64,000 nt of DNA, from the NCBI GenBank assembly GCA_947623455.1, contig OX392529.1, forward strand, positions 54,331,186-54,395,185, read 5' to 3'. This stretch comes from Mimachlamys varia. Taxonomy: Eukaryota; Mollusca; Bivalvia; Pectinida; Pectinidae. The position numbers and the translations under genes were made by a program. Under the pieces are notes generated by a model. It did no database searches. It had not been told where the DNA came from and saw only the letters and a list, made by a program, of their open reading frames with translations. Below, in pieces: positions 28,883-43,800 of the stretch (position 1 is its first letter; each line of letters opens with the position of its first letter).

Positions 28883-31800
28883 CTGGAAAGCAAACAAAGA
28901 ATTTCATTTTAGGCAGAGATTTAACATTCTAAAGTAGAATATCATAATGAAATGGGTAATACAAATACATTGTATATTGTCTTAAAATATTCCTTTTGTC
29001 AAAAACACCATGACTATTAAACATATCAGTTATAATTGTATAGAGTCTGACTTTCCTCAATTTTCATTGGCTAGATATGGTCATGTGGAGGTCCATATTT
29101 TGTGGTAATGACCTGCTGATTCTACTTTTAGAAACATAAACTAAATTTTGTGTTTATGGCATCATATTGATCATTGTAACGTCACAGTGCAACACTGTAA
29201 ATTTCATGCTTTATCAAGATAGATATTATGCAATTTTAGATTGCAGACCAATTTTTTATCTAATAAAAAAACTAAGGACCTCTGATTCAGTCAATATGTT
29301 TTTATACTTACTGACCTGGTAGATTCTAAAAAAATTAATTTTGGTCAATATATGATTCTACCAGGTTAGTATAAGAACATATTGACCTCATCAGAGGTCC
29401 ATAATTGATCAATAACACATGATATGTCTGAAATACCAGCCTGGTAGTATCTAAAATATTGACTTTGGTCAATATTTGATTCTTCCAGGTTGGTATAACA
29501 ACATATTGACCTCATCAGAGGTCCATAATTGATAAATAACACAAGATATATCTGAAATACATCCACATTTATCTCGAATATGTCTCATGAATTTAAACAT
29601 AACAAGTTTTTACTAACATGTAGCAAGACAGTACTTTGTAGTATTCATATCTGGTAGGGAAAAAAGTGATTTTCTAGTGCCTGAAATAGCAACAGAACCC
29701 TATTGGTCCCGGATTATGTTGCCTTGGATACTTACGAGGTATATATCCTGTGTATTTGGGGATCATGCCGTCGTTAACATACAGACGTCGGTTGAAGCTT
29801 GGTGGAGCACTCTTCAGTGTCTGGTGAGAAACCCTGAATTGGCCAATATAAATTCAAAGAGTCAACGACATATTGTATAAACATTTTCATTGATAATTAT
29901 TGTATTCCATTGTAAAACATCAAATGAATTTCCTCTCTATCTTTATAGTGACATCATAGATTCATCATTCAACTTCTATTATAAAAACAAGTCAAAATAA
30001 GTTGTTTTATAGATGGGGTTATTCCTACAATATTTGAGGTTTACCACCACAAGACAGTGTTTTAACAGGCCCAGTGAAACTAACATTCACCAATGCAATC
30101 AGGCAGACTTAAATACTGATTTTCATACCCGTTAACCCTCCCTCATTTAGGAAGGAAACTCTCTCATTTTGACCAAAATTTACCAACCTCCCACAAAACC
30201 TCCCACATTTAAGTTGAATCTCACACAAACTCAAGATCTACATCCTGTGGTCAAATGATATCCTAGTTAATGTAGGGTGGGTGTATAATGACCATAACAA
30301 GTGTGTCTGGATCAAATGAATACTTTTTGAAATTTTATTTTGATACATTCCTAATTTGAGCAATGCAGTTTTCGTCGCATTTCACACATCTTCTAGCTCC
30401 CTCATTAAAAATATGAAATGAGGGAGATTTTCCTCATTAGAGGTTTGAGAGGTCAACATCTTTGTATTATATGTTAGAAGGGAGATAGAAAATCTTACGT
30501 AGAGAGGGACTGCGGAAGTACCCCTGTGCTGCGTGCTGCATTGGCTGCGGTCTCTTGTACAAACAGTTCTAGGCCCTTCTTTGTCGTTTGGTTATAACGA
30601 CTGCCCAGGCCCATCTCTGTTGCTTTTATTCTAGGAATGTAACCACGGTAACCGGGAATGGGGGGCTCTGTTAGTCCTCTCTTGTCCTCTGAAATGTGAG
30701 GGGAGCAAACAAAATTAGCTGTCAGTCATCAAAATAGAGGAAGTGCAACTCAATAATTCATTTTGTTAATTTTTTGCTCTTTCTTGAAATGGTCAATTCA
30801 ATATATATATATACAGTCAACTCCACATATAACGAAATCGAGCGGACAAATAAATTTGTTTCGTTACAGACGGTTCTTGTTTATATAGACGATTAAAACC
30901 CACACATCAAGGGAGACAACTCTAACCGCTGGCAAGTTCCTCTGCTTTTGTTTTTAGTATTGGCCCAGAAATTGGTAATCCCTACTAACTTATTTGTTTT
31001 AATGGGAAATAGGATAAAGCAGTTGCTTGTTTTGATTTGAAATCCATGTAAAAATTAGATTTAAATTTCAGCTTTATGCATTAATGTGAACTGTATGTTC
31101 TAGAGATGTTATTATTTAATTGTTCTGAGTCTGTAAATCATCAGTTAAGAGTTATGATATATCAAAATAGTCCTTATTTTAGTATACCCGGGTATATAAT
31201 ATTAAATAAATTTATTGAAGGTACAAGAACAAGATGCAGTTTTCTTAAGAAATTCATGCATATTTTGTCAGTGGTTATTTTATAGAATTGAAGCTAATGA
31301 GTATAGATATAGAAAATGTTGATTCACATTATTATTTGACATTATTTTGTAATGATTATTATATTTGCTGTATTATAATTAGAACTACAAGTTAATCAAG
31401 GTCAATTTCAGTTGGTAGTGGACTCATCAACAGTAAACCAAGATGAATTTCAGTTGATGTGCGATTTAATTTACGAACAATAAAATTAATAATACATGTA
31501 TTTAATATATGTGTATAAACAATAGGCCAAAAATAGTAATCGTACAATGCCAGTATATGTTGTACTAGTAAACATACATTGTCCTGTGGATTGAATGCAA
31601 TGCTTGGTGAATCCGTATTAAAAGAATGAAAATTTGACATAAGATTATATACCCTTTGTTTGACAAGGAAACAGATGTTTTCGAAAGCTCTCAAATTTCA
31701 ATTCCTGTTTGTGTGCAAAATAAACTCAGTATATATATCATTCATACCAAACTGATGAATCTTATTCCTAAGATTATAACGTTTTAAATATGAGTACATT

Positions 31801-34800
31801 TGAACCTGGTTATCACAAAGTCGCCGAGGCTGTCAGAAAACTTTGAATTATCCAAGTTTTCCAGTCAAGTGAGTTTGAATGCTTAATGTTAAGTTTGGCC
31901 AAGAATTAAATGGGGTCTTCCAGTTAAACAACTTTGAGATAACAAGGTTTAACTGTATTGGGTAATTAAAACTGACATTAAACCCAGTTGGGTTCAACTT
32001 GATGGTGAATTTGTGTAGTTGAATTTTGCTGATGATGAATAGACAATGAATTTCCGTGAAGTTTGGTGGTTGACCTACCGACTAAGATGGATTTGGTTGG
32101 ATGCGTATCCCTGTACATGTTGAGCTTTTCCTTGACCTCAGGGTCGTGTGATATTGCAGTAAGCCGTGGATGGCCGTTAATTTGCTGTCGTAGGTCTGCC
32201 TGCTTGTGGTCGTAAACTTTCCTATTTGTCAAATATTCGTCTATGCAGTGATCACAGTCTTCTTTGTATGTGTTACCGAACTTAAAAGGGATCCTTGGTA
32301 TATAACCTGCAATGTTAGGAAAGCAAAGAATTAGTGAAAAAGCTTTTTTTAATGATATATGGAATTAGGATAAAGTTACAAGTTATTACAAATCTCCTAC
32401 ACATATTCTATCAGAAGAGGCATGCTTTGTTTTGTTAATTTAATTGAATTAAGTGTTCTGTTAAGTTCAGCAGTTCAGCCTCAGCAACACCATTCTGAAA
32501 CCCACGGTACACTTCTATATCGTTTGTGTACCGTGGGCTAGAATAGATGGGGAATCTCATTTCCCAAGAAGAAGTCTATTCGGAGATTCAACCAACCAGA
32601 ATGAGCATTTGTCGTGCCATTCAGTTAGATAATTTTGCCTTGGTATATTTCTGTAGGTACAGATGCCAATGTCAATCTCCGGTGGAACTTTATTGTCCCT
32701 TATGTTGTTAAAACACAATGAACAAGTTTTCTTGACAGTTGATATATATACAGTACTTTACTTAATTTCATTTTGTGTAATATTTGTAACGCAATTGAGC
32801 CATGTCACCTCTGTTTACTAGGAATCTCATTGTGCTAGAACAATAATTACCTTGGGTAATATTTGATGTGGTGTTTGAATTCTGGTCAAGCACTAGCTGC
32901 TAGTTATTTTTTAACTAAAAAAACTTGCTGAAAATATTTTGCTTATTCATTTATATTGTTATTTTCCCACTAAATTCTCACAAAATATTGCTTTCAGGAA
33001 TGATTTATCAAATTTACACATGTTGGAAAATGGTTTTCAATTACTAGTAGTTGATACAGTTAATTGGGTTTTAACTGAATTTTAATTGGTTGTTACAGTT
33101 TTAATTGGTTGTTACAGGATTTAATTGGTTTAAAGTTTTTAACTGATTTTTAATTGGTTGTTACAGTTTTTAACAGTGTTCAGACACCCGTAAGGTAGTA
33201 AGCCTACTAAGTTTTGACACAAAAATCATGTTTTTATTTTGAGATTTGTTAAAATGTCTATATAAATTAATCAGTCAATGGTTTTTGTTTGTAACAGATG
33301 AAGATGTTCCTTTGTGAAACCCATCAAGTGAAGTTATGTCTGACAGGGGGATGTTACCTGTGTAGCCAGGGACCATGTTTTTGGTGTATTTGTTGTCTCC
33401 GGTTGCGTCTGGGAGTTGTTTAGGAGGTACGGGGATCGGTGATGCGAGCACAGAGGCGGGATGTCTGTGCTGCACTTCCTGTCAAATAAAGAACAAAATT
33501 TGTTACATAGAAATCGGCAATACGGCAGAATCTGTTAATAACATATCTTATCTGTGTATGTCACTCTTCGGTTATTATCATGTTTTCTTCGTGCACCGTT
33601 TTTCCTGCTACAATTTGAATATACAGGTTTGGCATGAATTCATGCAAAGAAATGGGTGGATGAGGCTTTGTTACAATTTAGTTATATTTTGGAAATGTAT
33701 TTTGACTTTCAAAATTCCATGGTGATCTATAACTACCAGGTTTGGTCATCCTTGTAACTGGGTGACTTATACAAAGGGCATCATAACAATTTGAGGTTGC
33801 TACCTATACAATGGCATCATTTAATTTGGCGGATTAATTGGATGTTGTATTCCAATCTTACTTTTAGATGTAATGAACACCTGAGGTGACTGGATAGTGA
33901 TAGCTACAGAAATATATGAAGACATTACACTTATCCACAGTTTCAAATCAATCTTTAAGAAACAACATGCTACCCTACTGGTTATGATTCCTAACAAAAT
34001 AAATCTTGGGTCTTATTGCTTTGTTGTTTTTTGTGGCACTTGTCACAATAACAATAACAACAATGAGTATAACAAAGGTGTATTTAAGATTAGAGATTTA
34101 GAATTTATAATCCTGTAAAGTATGGGAGTGTTAAAGGCACATAAAGAGCGTATGAATCAAGTACTAGAGGATAATTCTGTACTACAAACACAGTTCTCGC
34201 CTTAAATTCTTACCTGTGTCACCTAGTGTGCCACATAAGTCTTTATACAGGCAAGATTAATGGTTTGAAATAATATTTCAATTATACAGTCTGCCAGGAG
34301 ATTGATTAATTGATTACCGAGTTGATTGATTTCGGTCAAACAAAAGTTATAGGTAATCAAATCAGACACTTGCGTAGTATATGAGTGTATAGCTTTCGGG
34401 CACCAAATATCCCCAAGCGCAGCTCTTAAATGGTAGGAGTGTGTGTGTGTAAACAGGGTTGCTTCCCTTTGCTACATATTGTCATCAACTCTTTATCTGA
34501 ATTTTGGAGTCCTTGATCCGGAAACCGGACACCCGTCACAAAAATGTCATACTCCACCTTCATCAATTTATTTTCTGTAGTTTTGTGAGTCAATGTCTAA
34601 AAAGAAAAATGTAACCTAGCCAATTTAGATAAAAATGTATTTAAAGAACAAGTTGCCATCTAGAACTAAATACCTAATCTGCAAATTCTTACAACATGAT
34701 TATCTCCCTTGATTGTTTAGTGCTGGTTTAATGGAGGATTATCTCCCCTGATGACTTAGCATTATGATGTACAGATTGATCCTTTGGTGATAGACAGGGT

Positions 34801-37800
34801 TTAAGATAAGCTGTTATCAAAAAAAACAACTTTGTCTAGATATTTATAGACATTCATCATAGAAGGGCATTTAAGGCTTTTGGAAAGGGTTATTCATAAA
34901 CATGAATTGGACAGTATTAATGACTCAGTATACATGAATTGATCATTAGAACTTAATGTGAAAGATTTATGATCTTTCTTAAAGCAATATCTATATTCAT
35001 AAGTCATTGTGCATAGTGTTAAAGAGGCTTTTAACTATGTAAACATGGCACATAGATCAATTTGTATTTATGTCAAAAGTTTTACACAGTCTGTAATACA
35101 TGTATAGACCATTACGTGTACAAGTCTGAATCTGTTAACATTACACAATACTTTAGATATCTGAAGATAGTCTGTGACAGATTAACCAGTGTTTAGGTAA
35201 TCCTTGTGGCTATTAATACCAAACCAACTGACCAGTCTGTCTGTCAGACAATTTCGAGGTCCAAGAAGTATAACTTTCTCTTATTCACCTCTGAAGACAT
35301 ATTTAATTTGAACTCTACCAATTCAAAAGTTGGAATAGCTCATTATGAAATTTCAGGGGTGGATGAGTTGATTATGGAGTGTACCAGCTTTTCAAATTCA
35401 AGCCTGATTTAAATTGTCATGCTTGGTTACAATGGGATCTGTTACATCTGAAAATTTATTAAGCTAAAAACTTAATAAAAAAAAAATTTTTTTTGCGATT
35501 ATAAGCAATTAAGAGAGGTCATCAAGAAAACGTAAGAATCACAGCTGAAGTTTGATAGAGGAAGTGAAATGGCTTTTCTTAATGGAATTTGATATGGTTG
35601 ATGTTTCTTTTGTTTTTGTTTTTTTTCGCTATTTATGTCATAGTAACAGTTATGGCCATTTGAAGATGTGCAGTATATCAGTGGTGAAGGAAAGCTGGAG
35701 TTCCCAGAGAAAAACCACTGACCTATGGCCAGTATCTGGTGACTGCCTCACATGGTGGTGGAGGGCTAGTGGTAGCTGACTGTCAGATGCCACAACCACT
35801 TTGCCACCATAGCACCGATATGTTTGACATATTCTCTTGAAATATACGGGGTAAGCATATGTTTCATTAATCAGGCAAGCATTTGTCCATATCATGGAAT
35901 AAATTTCAATATCTGAATCAATTACTTAACATTTAGAATGTTGTATTTTCCAATAACATGGAATAAATTTCAATATCGCAATCACTTACCAAAAATTTAG
36001 AATGCTAAGTGGATTTTGATAGCTCTTTAGCCCTATCATTTACACGCCATGCTACAACCTCTGACCTCTCAGTGCCTGTCATATACCGACCATGCTTGTG
36101 TATCCACACAGAAAAGGGCAGTATTAATCTCATCGATTCTCAATCAAAGCTTGAGCTATCGATCCGTAGAGAGTATATTGACGGTGTGTCATGAACCACT
36201 CTCATACAATTGTATACAGTTGTCGGATCCAGGTAACAGGTAAACGGTTAGGGGAAAACATTAAATAGACCCAAGGCATTGAAACTTAACTTTACATTTT
36301 CTATATCTGTGTTATAGAAAGCTATATGTACATGTTTATATCACAATATTTATCGTTGAGTAAGAAATAAATGTCTTTGTTCAGTAAAATTGAGTGTGTA
36401 CACATGTACATATACACATTATAGTATACCATATATAAAATACACATATCACTATATACAATGTAGTATACTCGCATTAAATTAAACATATATACCTGGT
36501 ATATAGAAAGCTGATCACCTGTTTAATCTTTCCTTTAGCCAATTTGGAATACTCAATGCTACTGTTCAAAAGTACAGATTCCTTTATATATTCTTCGAAG
36601 GTTTATGCTAGTCCCTACCAAGCATAAATAGCTGGCCTTAATGTTCCTGTAATGTCTTATTAAGAGCCATTTTGGTACAGAGGAGAATACAAGGTATATA
36701 GGGCTCTTTGAAAGCAGGTCATATAAAGGGAAACTTCAAAAGGCTTATGTCAGTGCGACCAGTTGATATTCTAATTGAGAGCTATACAGAAGTCTTGAAG
36801 AGGTTGTAAAATCTGGGATGAAATATTTGAAACCTGCCTATATAAATCTTTATCTGAGATAACTTATTGCTAAACAAGTACTCTCAACATAACATTATAG
36901 CCATTGGTTTAAAAGGTAAGAAAATAAATGTCAAGAAGTGTGTTTGTGTTGTAAAATATGTACCCTGAGCCAGCTATGTTTAAATGCTGCACATAATTGC
37001 AGATCAGGCTTACACAAAATAGCTAGCCCACCAACACAACATCTTTGTAACCAATGGCATTCAGGGTAACCCCAGATCATTATTTCTAGACTTGCTTTAG
37101 CCCCACATCTCGTGTGTTGCCGTTAGCCTCTGTTCATTTGGTTTGGTTTATTTTGTTTTACGTCCTATTAACAGCCATGGTCATTTAAGGACATGCCAGA
37201 TTTTTGAGGTTATCTTTTTAACAGGTAGGACAGAAAAACTATTGCAGAACCTGTACCTATATAACAATAATAATTATAATTATAGATTCTTATAAACCAG
37301 TGCTTTATCACAATCTATATGTCTTTCACAAATTATTATCCCTGGTTTTAGGACCTTAGCAACCAGCCAATATCATTATCAACTCCCTGAAAAGCATTAA
37401 CAAGTGCAGCACTGCCATTTTGGCGCTCACAGCTAGCATTTTACAATTTTCAACACTGCCCAACCACGTAAGTATTTGTACTCATTTACAGCTGAGTAGA
37501 CTGGAACAAGCAGAGTAAAATATCTTGCTCAAGGATACAACACAAGTGCTGTTGCCATGACTCGAACTCGCAACCCTTCCATTACGAGTCTGGTGTCCCA
37601 CCACTAAGATCTGACTGTGCCTCCAAATAAATGTTAAATTATATATATCTGGTTCCCTGCTTGAAGCCCCCAACACCTGAAGTTCATATCTATAAAGGAA
37701 ACTGTCAATAATGACGGTAGCGGTAAGTAGACAATTTAAGCGGTTATTGACAATAGATACCACCTCCGCTGACGCTGTGCCGTAATCACTGTGTATTTAC

Positions 37801-40800
37801 CTAACAGATACCCCGATACACTGGCGGTAGTACAGGTACATACACTCAATTCACAGTGTATTTACACTTCTAGATCACCTGGTCACATAGTGTAAACATT
37901 TCATGATTCCTTAAACATACATGTCTCCAACCTACACAACACTACACCCTTATCTTGGGCCCAATCAGGGCATTCGCCTCGCATCTTAAGGGTTTTTCAC
38001 CAAATTAAACGGCAATTACATGGAAAATATACCATATATTTCGCTATGCTCTTTTAAATTAAGTCGTTAAATTTTAAATTGTCCTTCTTGCATGTTCATA
38101 TCATGCCTATTTTACATTCTAAAGCAATTTTATATGAGATTACATTCTGTATTTATAATTATGGGGGAGTTATCACTACTGTATATGCAAATGTCCAACT
38201 TAATTTCACTTCATAGATATACTAATGGATTCTCTATAGAGAATGTTGGTTATAGTGTTCAGGGGGTGGGGAGGTAGCGTTTATGTTTGAAACACTATAA
38301 CTGAATTAATGTACTTGAATCATGCTTGGTTTAAGTTTAGTTTGGTTTATTTTGTTTTACATTCTATAAACGGCAAGGGTCATTTAAGGACGTGCCAGGT
38401 TTTGGAGGTGGAGAGTACCTGGAGAAAAACCACCGAACTACAGTCAGTACCTGGCAACTGCCCGACATAATGGTTTCGAACATGCAACCCAGAGATGGAG
38501 GGTTAGTGGTAGAATGTCAGGACACCTTAACCTCTCGGCCATTGTGGCCCCTAAGGTGGCCGAGTGGTTAATAAGGTATCCAAAATTCTACCAAGTAATA
38601 AAGGACAAATAGTAAATGTTTTGTATAACTCCACATGGTGTATACCAGGTCTAAGACATATATTAAAGCATGGGTACAATTACGACAGGACTAAGACATA
38701 TATATACCTCCTCAAGGACTATGTTTACCAGGTCTATGACAAGTGGTAAATGTTTTGTATACCTCGATAACGTACAGAAACTTGTTATCTCAAGCATGTA
38801 CAACTTGAAAGACCCCATTTAATGCAAAGTATTTTTCCAATCCCGGCCAAGCTTTACACAAGCATTCAAACTTGCATAACTAGAATCCTCGGTTAATGTA
38901 ATGTTTTCCCATCCATACAGTTCCTGCCAACTAGGAGATAACGAGGTTCGGCTGTATTATCGTTCGGATTTGTTCGGTCTATGATGAGTGGTAAAAAGTT
39001 TATTCATCAGGTCTACGATGTTTAGTTACAAGAGGTTCATGTTTTGTCTACCTCTACAAACTCCGGGGAGAGTATTGAAGATTATTTACATATAATCTGT
39101 AGACTGTTTTAAAGGTACTGAATTTTCAGAGAATTTAATTTTATACTCCTATTATACACCTGTAATTTTCCAATTTGGAAGGGTTTAATTTCTGACAACA
39201 ACTATAATGGGGCATGCTTTTGCTGTAAGTATATGTCTTTGTTCCACGGGCAAACATTAGATTCACAATGAATAGAATTTCACGTCTCAAAGCACATTTA
39301 AAAATCATCGTCGGTGGAATTAAAAGATTGTCCACACATAATAAATACCCTACTCAATAACACCAATTATACACTTGCCTTTAATAAAACCTGTATACCC
39401 GATCAGAAATATTTATCTGTAGTCTATTGTCGTGTGAACACACATTCACCTGAATAAATAGGCGAACAATGAGACCCAAATCGAGTATCAAATTCATGCC
39501 AAAAATTGAGAATAATTTGAATTAGTATTTACTTAATAAAGTCCCAATTGCAATTAATCTGCAGGGTTAGGTTTTGTGGTCACCGGTAAAAAAAATAAAA
39601 CTTGTGTATGCCCTGGTACAGAAAGTTAAATTCACAAAAGATATTGTGTTAACATGATGGTATTAAGAAACATTGCATTACGCCTTGATGAATGCATTGT
39701 ACAAGTTGTTTAAATTAAGTATTAGCTAATCCTACATCCAGACAACAAAATTTAATTACCGTGTACGTGCAGGTACCTATTTTTATGGATATACCTGGTA
39801 CATGTGATGTATATGAGTTTCTTGCCAAAAGTACTTGCATGGTTACAATATTTTAATTTACTAGGTATATATTTCATGCATTGTGAGAAATTTTCAATGA
39901 TATTTTATGACTTTTTATTTTTTAAAGGAATTTACTGAAATTTCACAAGCACAAAGAGAATTATTTGCTGATTCCTACGAAAACATTTGTGTCATTAGAA
40001 CAGGACAGACGGCAGAATGAAGGTGCCATGGATTAAAAGTCCAAAAGTTAAAAGTCGCAAGTTTAAATGTTGATTAAAGTATAAGATATATATATTTGCT
40101 CTTGAAAATTAGTTTAACTTAGGTGAAATGGTCTATTTTCAATATGGGTGTACAATGAATGTAATATAGATATGTACATGTCTTTAGTGATAACAATGGT
40201 CATATTCAAAAAGGAACCTTGAAATTGATATTTTTTTTAAAGATGTTGGGTCTTAAATTCGATTACTTTTATAGGGCTATGAATTTTTTATTGAACAGAA
40301 TTTTTTTCAAGTTAATTAATCTCATAGCTTTCAAATCAACTTGAAGTAAACCTTGTTAATTACAAAGTAAAAAACTCTTTTTAGTCTTTGATGGCAGCAT
40401 GCAGGGTGTCAATCATCTGCATGGAGATCATCTTCAGCTCTTAATGTAAGGTTAACCTTATTTAATGCTGTTCTCGATGAATATATTTCCCATTTTTAAG
40501 GTCCATTAATTCGTAAATTTGGTTTGAGATCACAATGAATGTGTAGATGTGTGAATTCGCATGTGTATAATGGTTGCATGTGTCAATAATAACCATATCA
40601 ATTTCATCAATATTTTTTTAACCTTACATACTGTGCGACTAACTATAGAAATAATGTTATATACCTGAATGTGTAATGACAGAGTAATTATTGTTAATTA
40701 TGTGTATATATACGTGTACACCTAGGCATATATAGTAAGTGTCTATTCATAGATCATTATACGATTGTTATCGCCTCTTCCAATAAAAAAAATATTAAAA

Positions 40801-43800
40801 ACGTGTGATATATAGCAACGCCTGGTGACACGCCACACACCATACCCGTTAACAATCCGCGACAATTAAACCACATCCAGTCGGTCGCAACTCATCAACC
40901 CCTGAAGACACAATTGAACCCTACCAATTCAGAGGTTGGAACAGATCATTATGGAACTTAAGGGGTGAATGAATTTTAAAAAGTTATAATACTGCGGCGT
41001 ATATATTATACGAGAGACAGTTAAAGATCTGAAAGTCTTGTTTGGCGAAGTTAAAGATCTGGAAGTTTTTTTTGGCGAAGTTAAAGATCTGGAAGTCTTG
41101 TTTGGCAAAGTTAAAGATCTGGAAGTCTTGTTTGGCAAAGTTAAAGATCTGGAAGTCTTGTTAGGCGAAGTTAAAGATCTGGAAGTCTTGTTTGGCGAAA
41201 CTTGTGTTCTGAGGAAACATTCTTAAGATTGTTTTGGATAAAAAAAATGTACGCACAAATGTAAATACAAATATCGAGATAACTGTTAATTAAAAGGTAT
41301 ACACACAATTCGTCGAGATCTGATAATCTTTAAATGGTTAAAGCACATGAAGGCAGCGCGACAGAGATCATTAAACCACGTAAAATCCTGATTGGTTGAT
41401 CCAGATTAAGGGGCCTGAAATCACACTCCTTGATATGATGTATAGGGCAATAAAATCTTTGATAAAAAACCCATATCAGTTTAATGGTTAATGCCCTACC
41501 ATATATTGGATTTCAATCCCAGTGCTATTTGTGTGGTGATTTCTATCTCAGATTTAAAGATTACAAAGGATTTAAAGTTTAATTAAATGTTTATTTTTAC
41601 GATGTATTATCCTCGCTTCTCATTGGACTGTTTTATTCATTTTGTATACAATATAGCATAGAATATTCTAGAGTTGACAAACAAGAGATTTGTTTACCAT
41701 ACACATTTTTTTTTTATTTAACACATATACTTCATATTTTCAATTATTTTTTTTTATTTTATTTTATTTTTTTTTTTTTTTTTATTTTTCATCAAACCAT
41801 ATTTTCAATTATCATATTAAATAGATTTTAAGTAATTACAATTTTCATTAATCAAGTAGAGACCACATTTATTGTGCCACAGAAAGAAAATCTGCACACT
41901 TTGCATTCAGTTTTATATATACCAATAGATAAATTTTATATCATTCAAATCACTTTTCTTTACTGAAATCTGGAGACATCAAAATCTATATAGCTGTATC
42001 ATAATTCATTATTTTTAACAATTACTTGCCCATCATTAATTTTATTGATGTTTCTACCGTTGATGCTCTCATTTAACCTGAAAATACACTGGAATAAAAA
42101 ATGTTTGCTTTAAAGTGAAATTTACACAACTGAAATCATATAGATCTAGTCATCAATAGAGCCCTAGAGAAGTCACTAGCGTATCGCTAACATTACCGGA
42201 AACTGACAATCTGATATATGTTGTATGTCACTTCCTGTTTGATGACACAGTTAATGATTCGGTCCTATACATGTTTCATTGTCTGTTCAATAACACCCAG
42301 TAATTACAACTCTGCCTATTTACTCTAGACACCTACGACATTGATTATTACGGCAAGAACAGTCGCGTCGATCAATATGTTACACTGGAATATTTACAAT
42401 GAGTTTAATTACCATTTCATCCAAATCGATGCTCCAAAGAATAGACGTACATCATTACTTTTTACAATTAACGCACTCACACACACTTTAGTGTTAAAGG
42501 GTCTAGCTTAAACGTCCAGTTAATTTCAATATAAATGTACCCAGACATTTTTCATACTTGCCAACTGTTTGAAATTTCCATGGGGGAGATTACGCGTGCT
42601 CAGAATTGAAAAACAGAAATATATGTATACATGTACATTCAGAGGAAAAATAACACTTTTAAATGGCTTCTTTTTAGCTTTTCTTTCAGATGAAATCATC
42701 AGATCTTTAAAAATAGGAACAGTTAAGCAAATTCCCAAGTTGAAAATGCAACATTTTAGGGTCCAAAATCGGGAGTCTACTTTTGACAGGCGCCTTGTCA
42801 CACAGTCAGCAAAATCATATCCGATAGAAAAAAGGCCGACAAGCAGCCTTTTATGTTGCCGGAGTAGCTTTAATTTGATGCATACCATTGCATCAAAATG
42901 ATTGACAAAATGGTTAAATAATAATATTAATAATACATTATAATATAATAATAATGGACGCTAGGTTAATGCTTGATTTTGCATATTTAGGCTGATACCA
43001 AGTCAGTAAATAAGCTCATTATTGTCCAGTTCATGATATATTTGTAACTTTAGTTGCAGGCTTCAATATATTGAATTATTATATTCAATAATATTCACCA
43101 TTATAATATAAATATATAAATCAATACAGGTCTATTCTGTACATGCTAAATAATCTCTCAAAGGAATATTCACACTGGTATAATACTATGTAATACCTAT
43201 TTCAATATACATACAACTCAAGTTCTTATCTAAAGTTCACAACCAAGCTGTTTACTTGTCTTACCATTTTAGAAATAAGAGTTTTGAAAAGGTTAATCTT
43301 TAATTTCATTGAGATTGGTCACAAGGACCTCTGCAAATAAAGTCTTGAACATACAAACTGCTGTTGACATGAGGCTTTACTTGGTTAAATTTGTGGACCC
43401 CCCTCCTACCAGTTTTATCTGAGGGCCCCCTTCAATCCCTGACATGTCAAGTTAATGCAGTGTTTGATAGGGTTGATATTGAGAGACTGAGTATAAATTA
43501 TAAATCTTTGTATGAACGATTTGTTTGTTTACTTCATATCAATAGTAATGGTATTTGGGGCTGTATACTGTCAGACATATATATTCATCAAATAAATTGC
43601 AAATGCATTTCATACAGGCAAACCAAACCCTTTACCAACATGCAATTGGATTGCATGCAAACATACAATCAAACTTCTTTAACACAATCTCTAATGTGAT
43701 TCCAAAACAGTTAAAAAAACCCGAATAATTTGATATCTTATACAAAATGGATGTGATAGACATTTCTGAGGAGAGTGTTTTCCTTACTGATTGATTTTCT

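Noticed and set aside
38553..38600. Possible tRNA gene start (GGTGGCCGAGTGGTTAATAA)
   Set aside because: Only the A-box half is present and it abuts a reverse SINE; no B box follows.
40929..41226. Decapeptide-repeat frames (VKDLEVLFGE) on both strands
   Set aside because: Artefact of a 30-bp minisatellite; both strands are open equally and no flanking exon exists.
42526..42901. Frames of 110-120 aa on both strands
   Set aside because: They lie over a CATACTTGCCAAC element that has a relative at 48128-48391 where the frames are not conserved.
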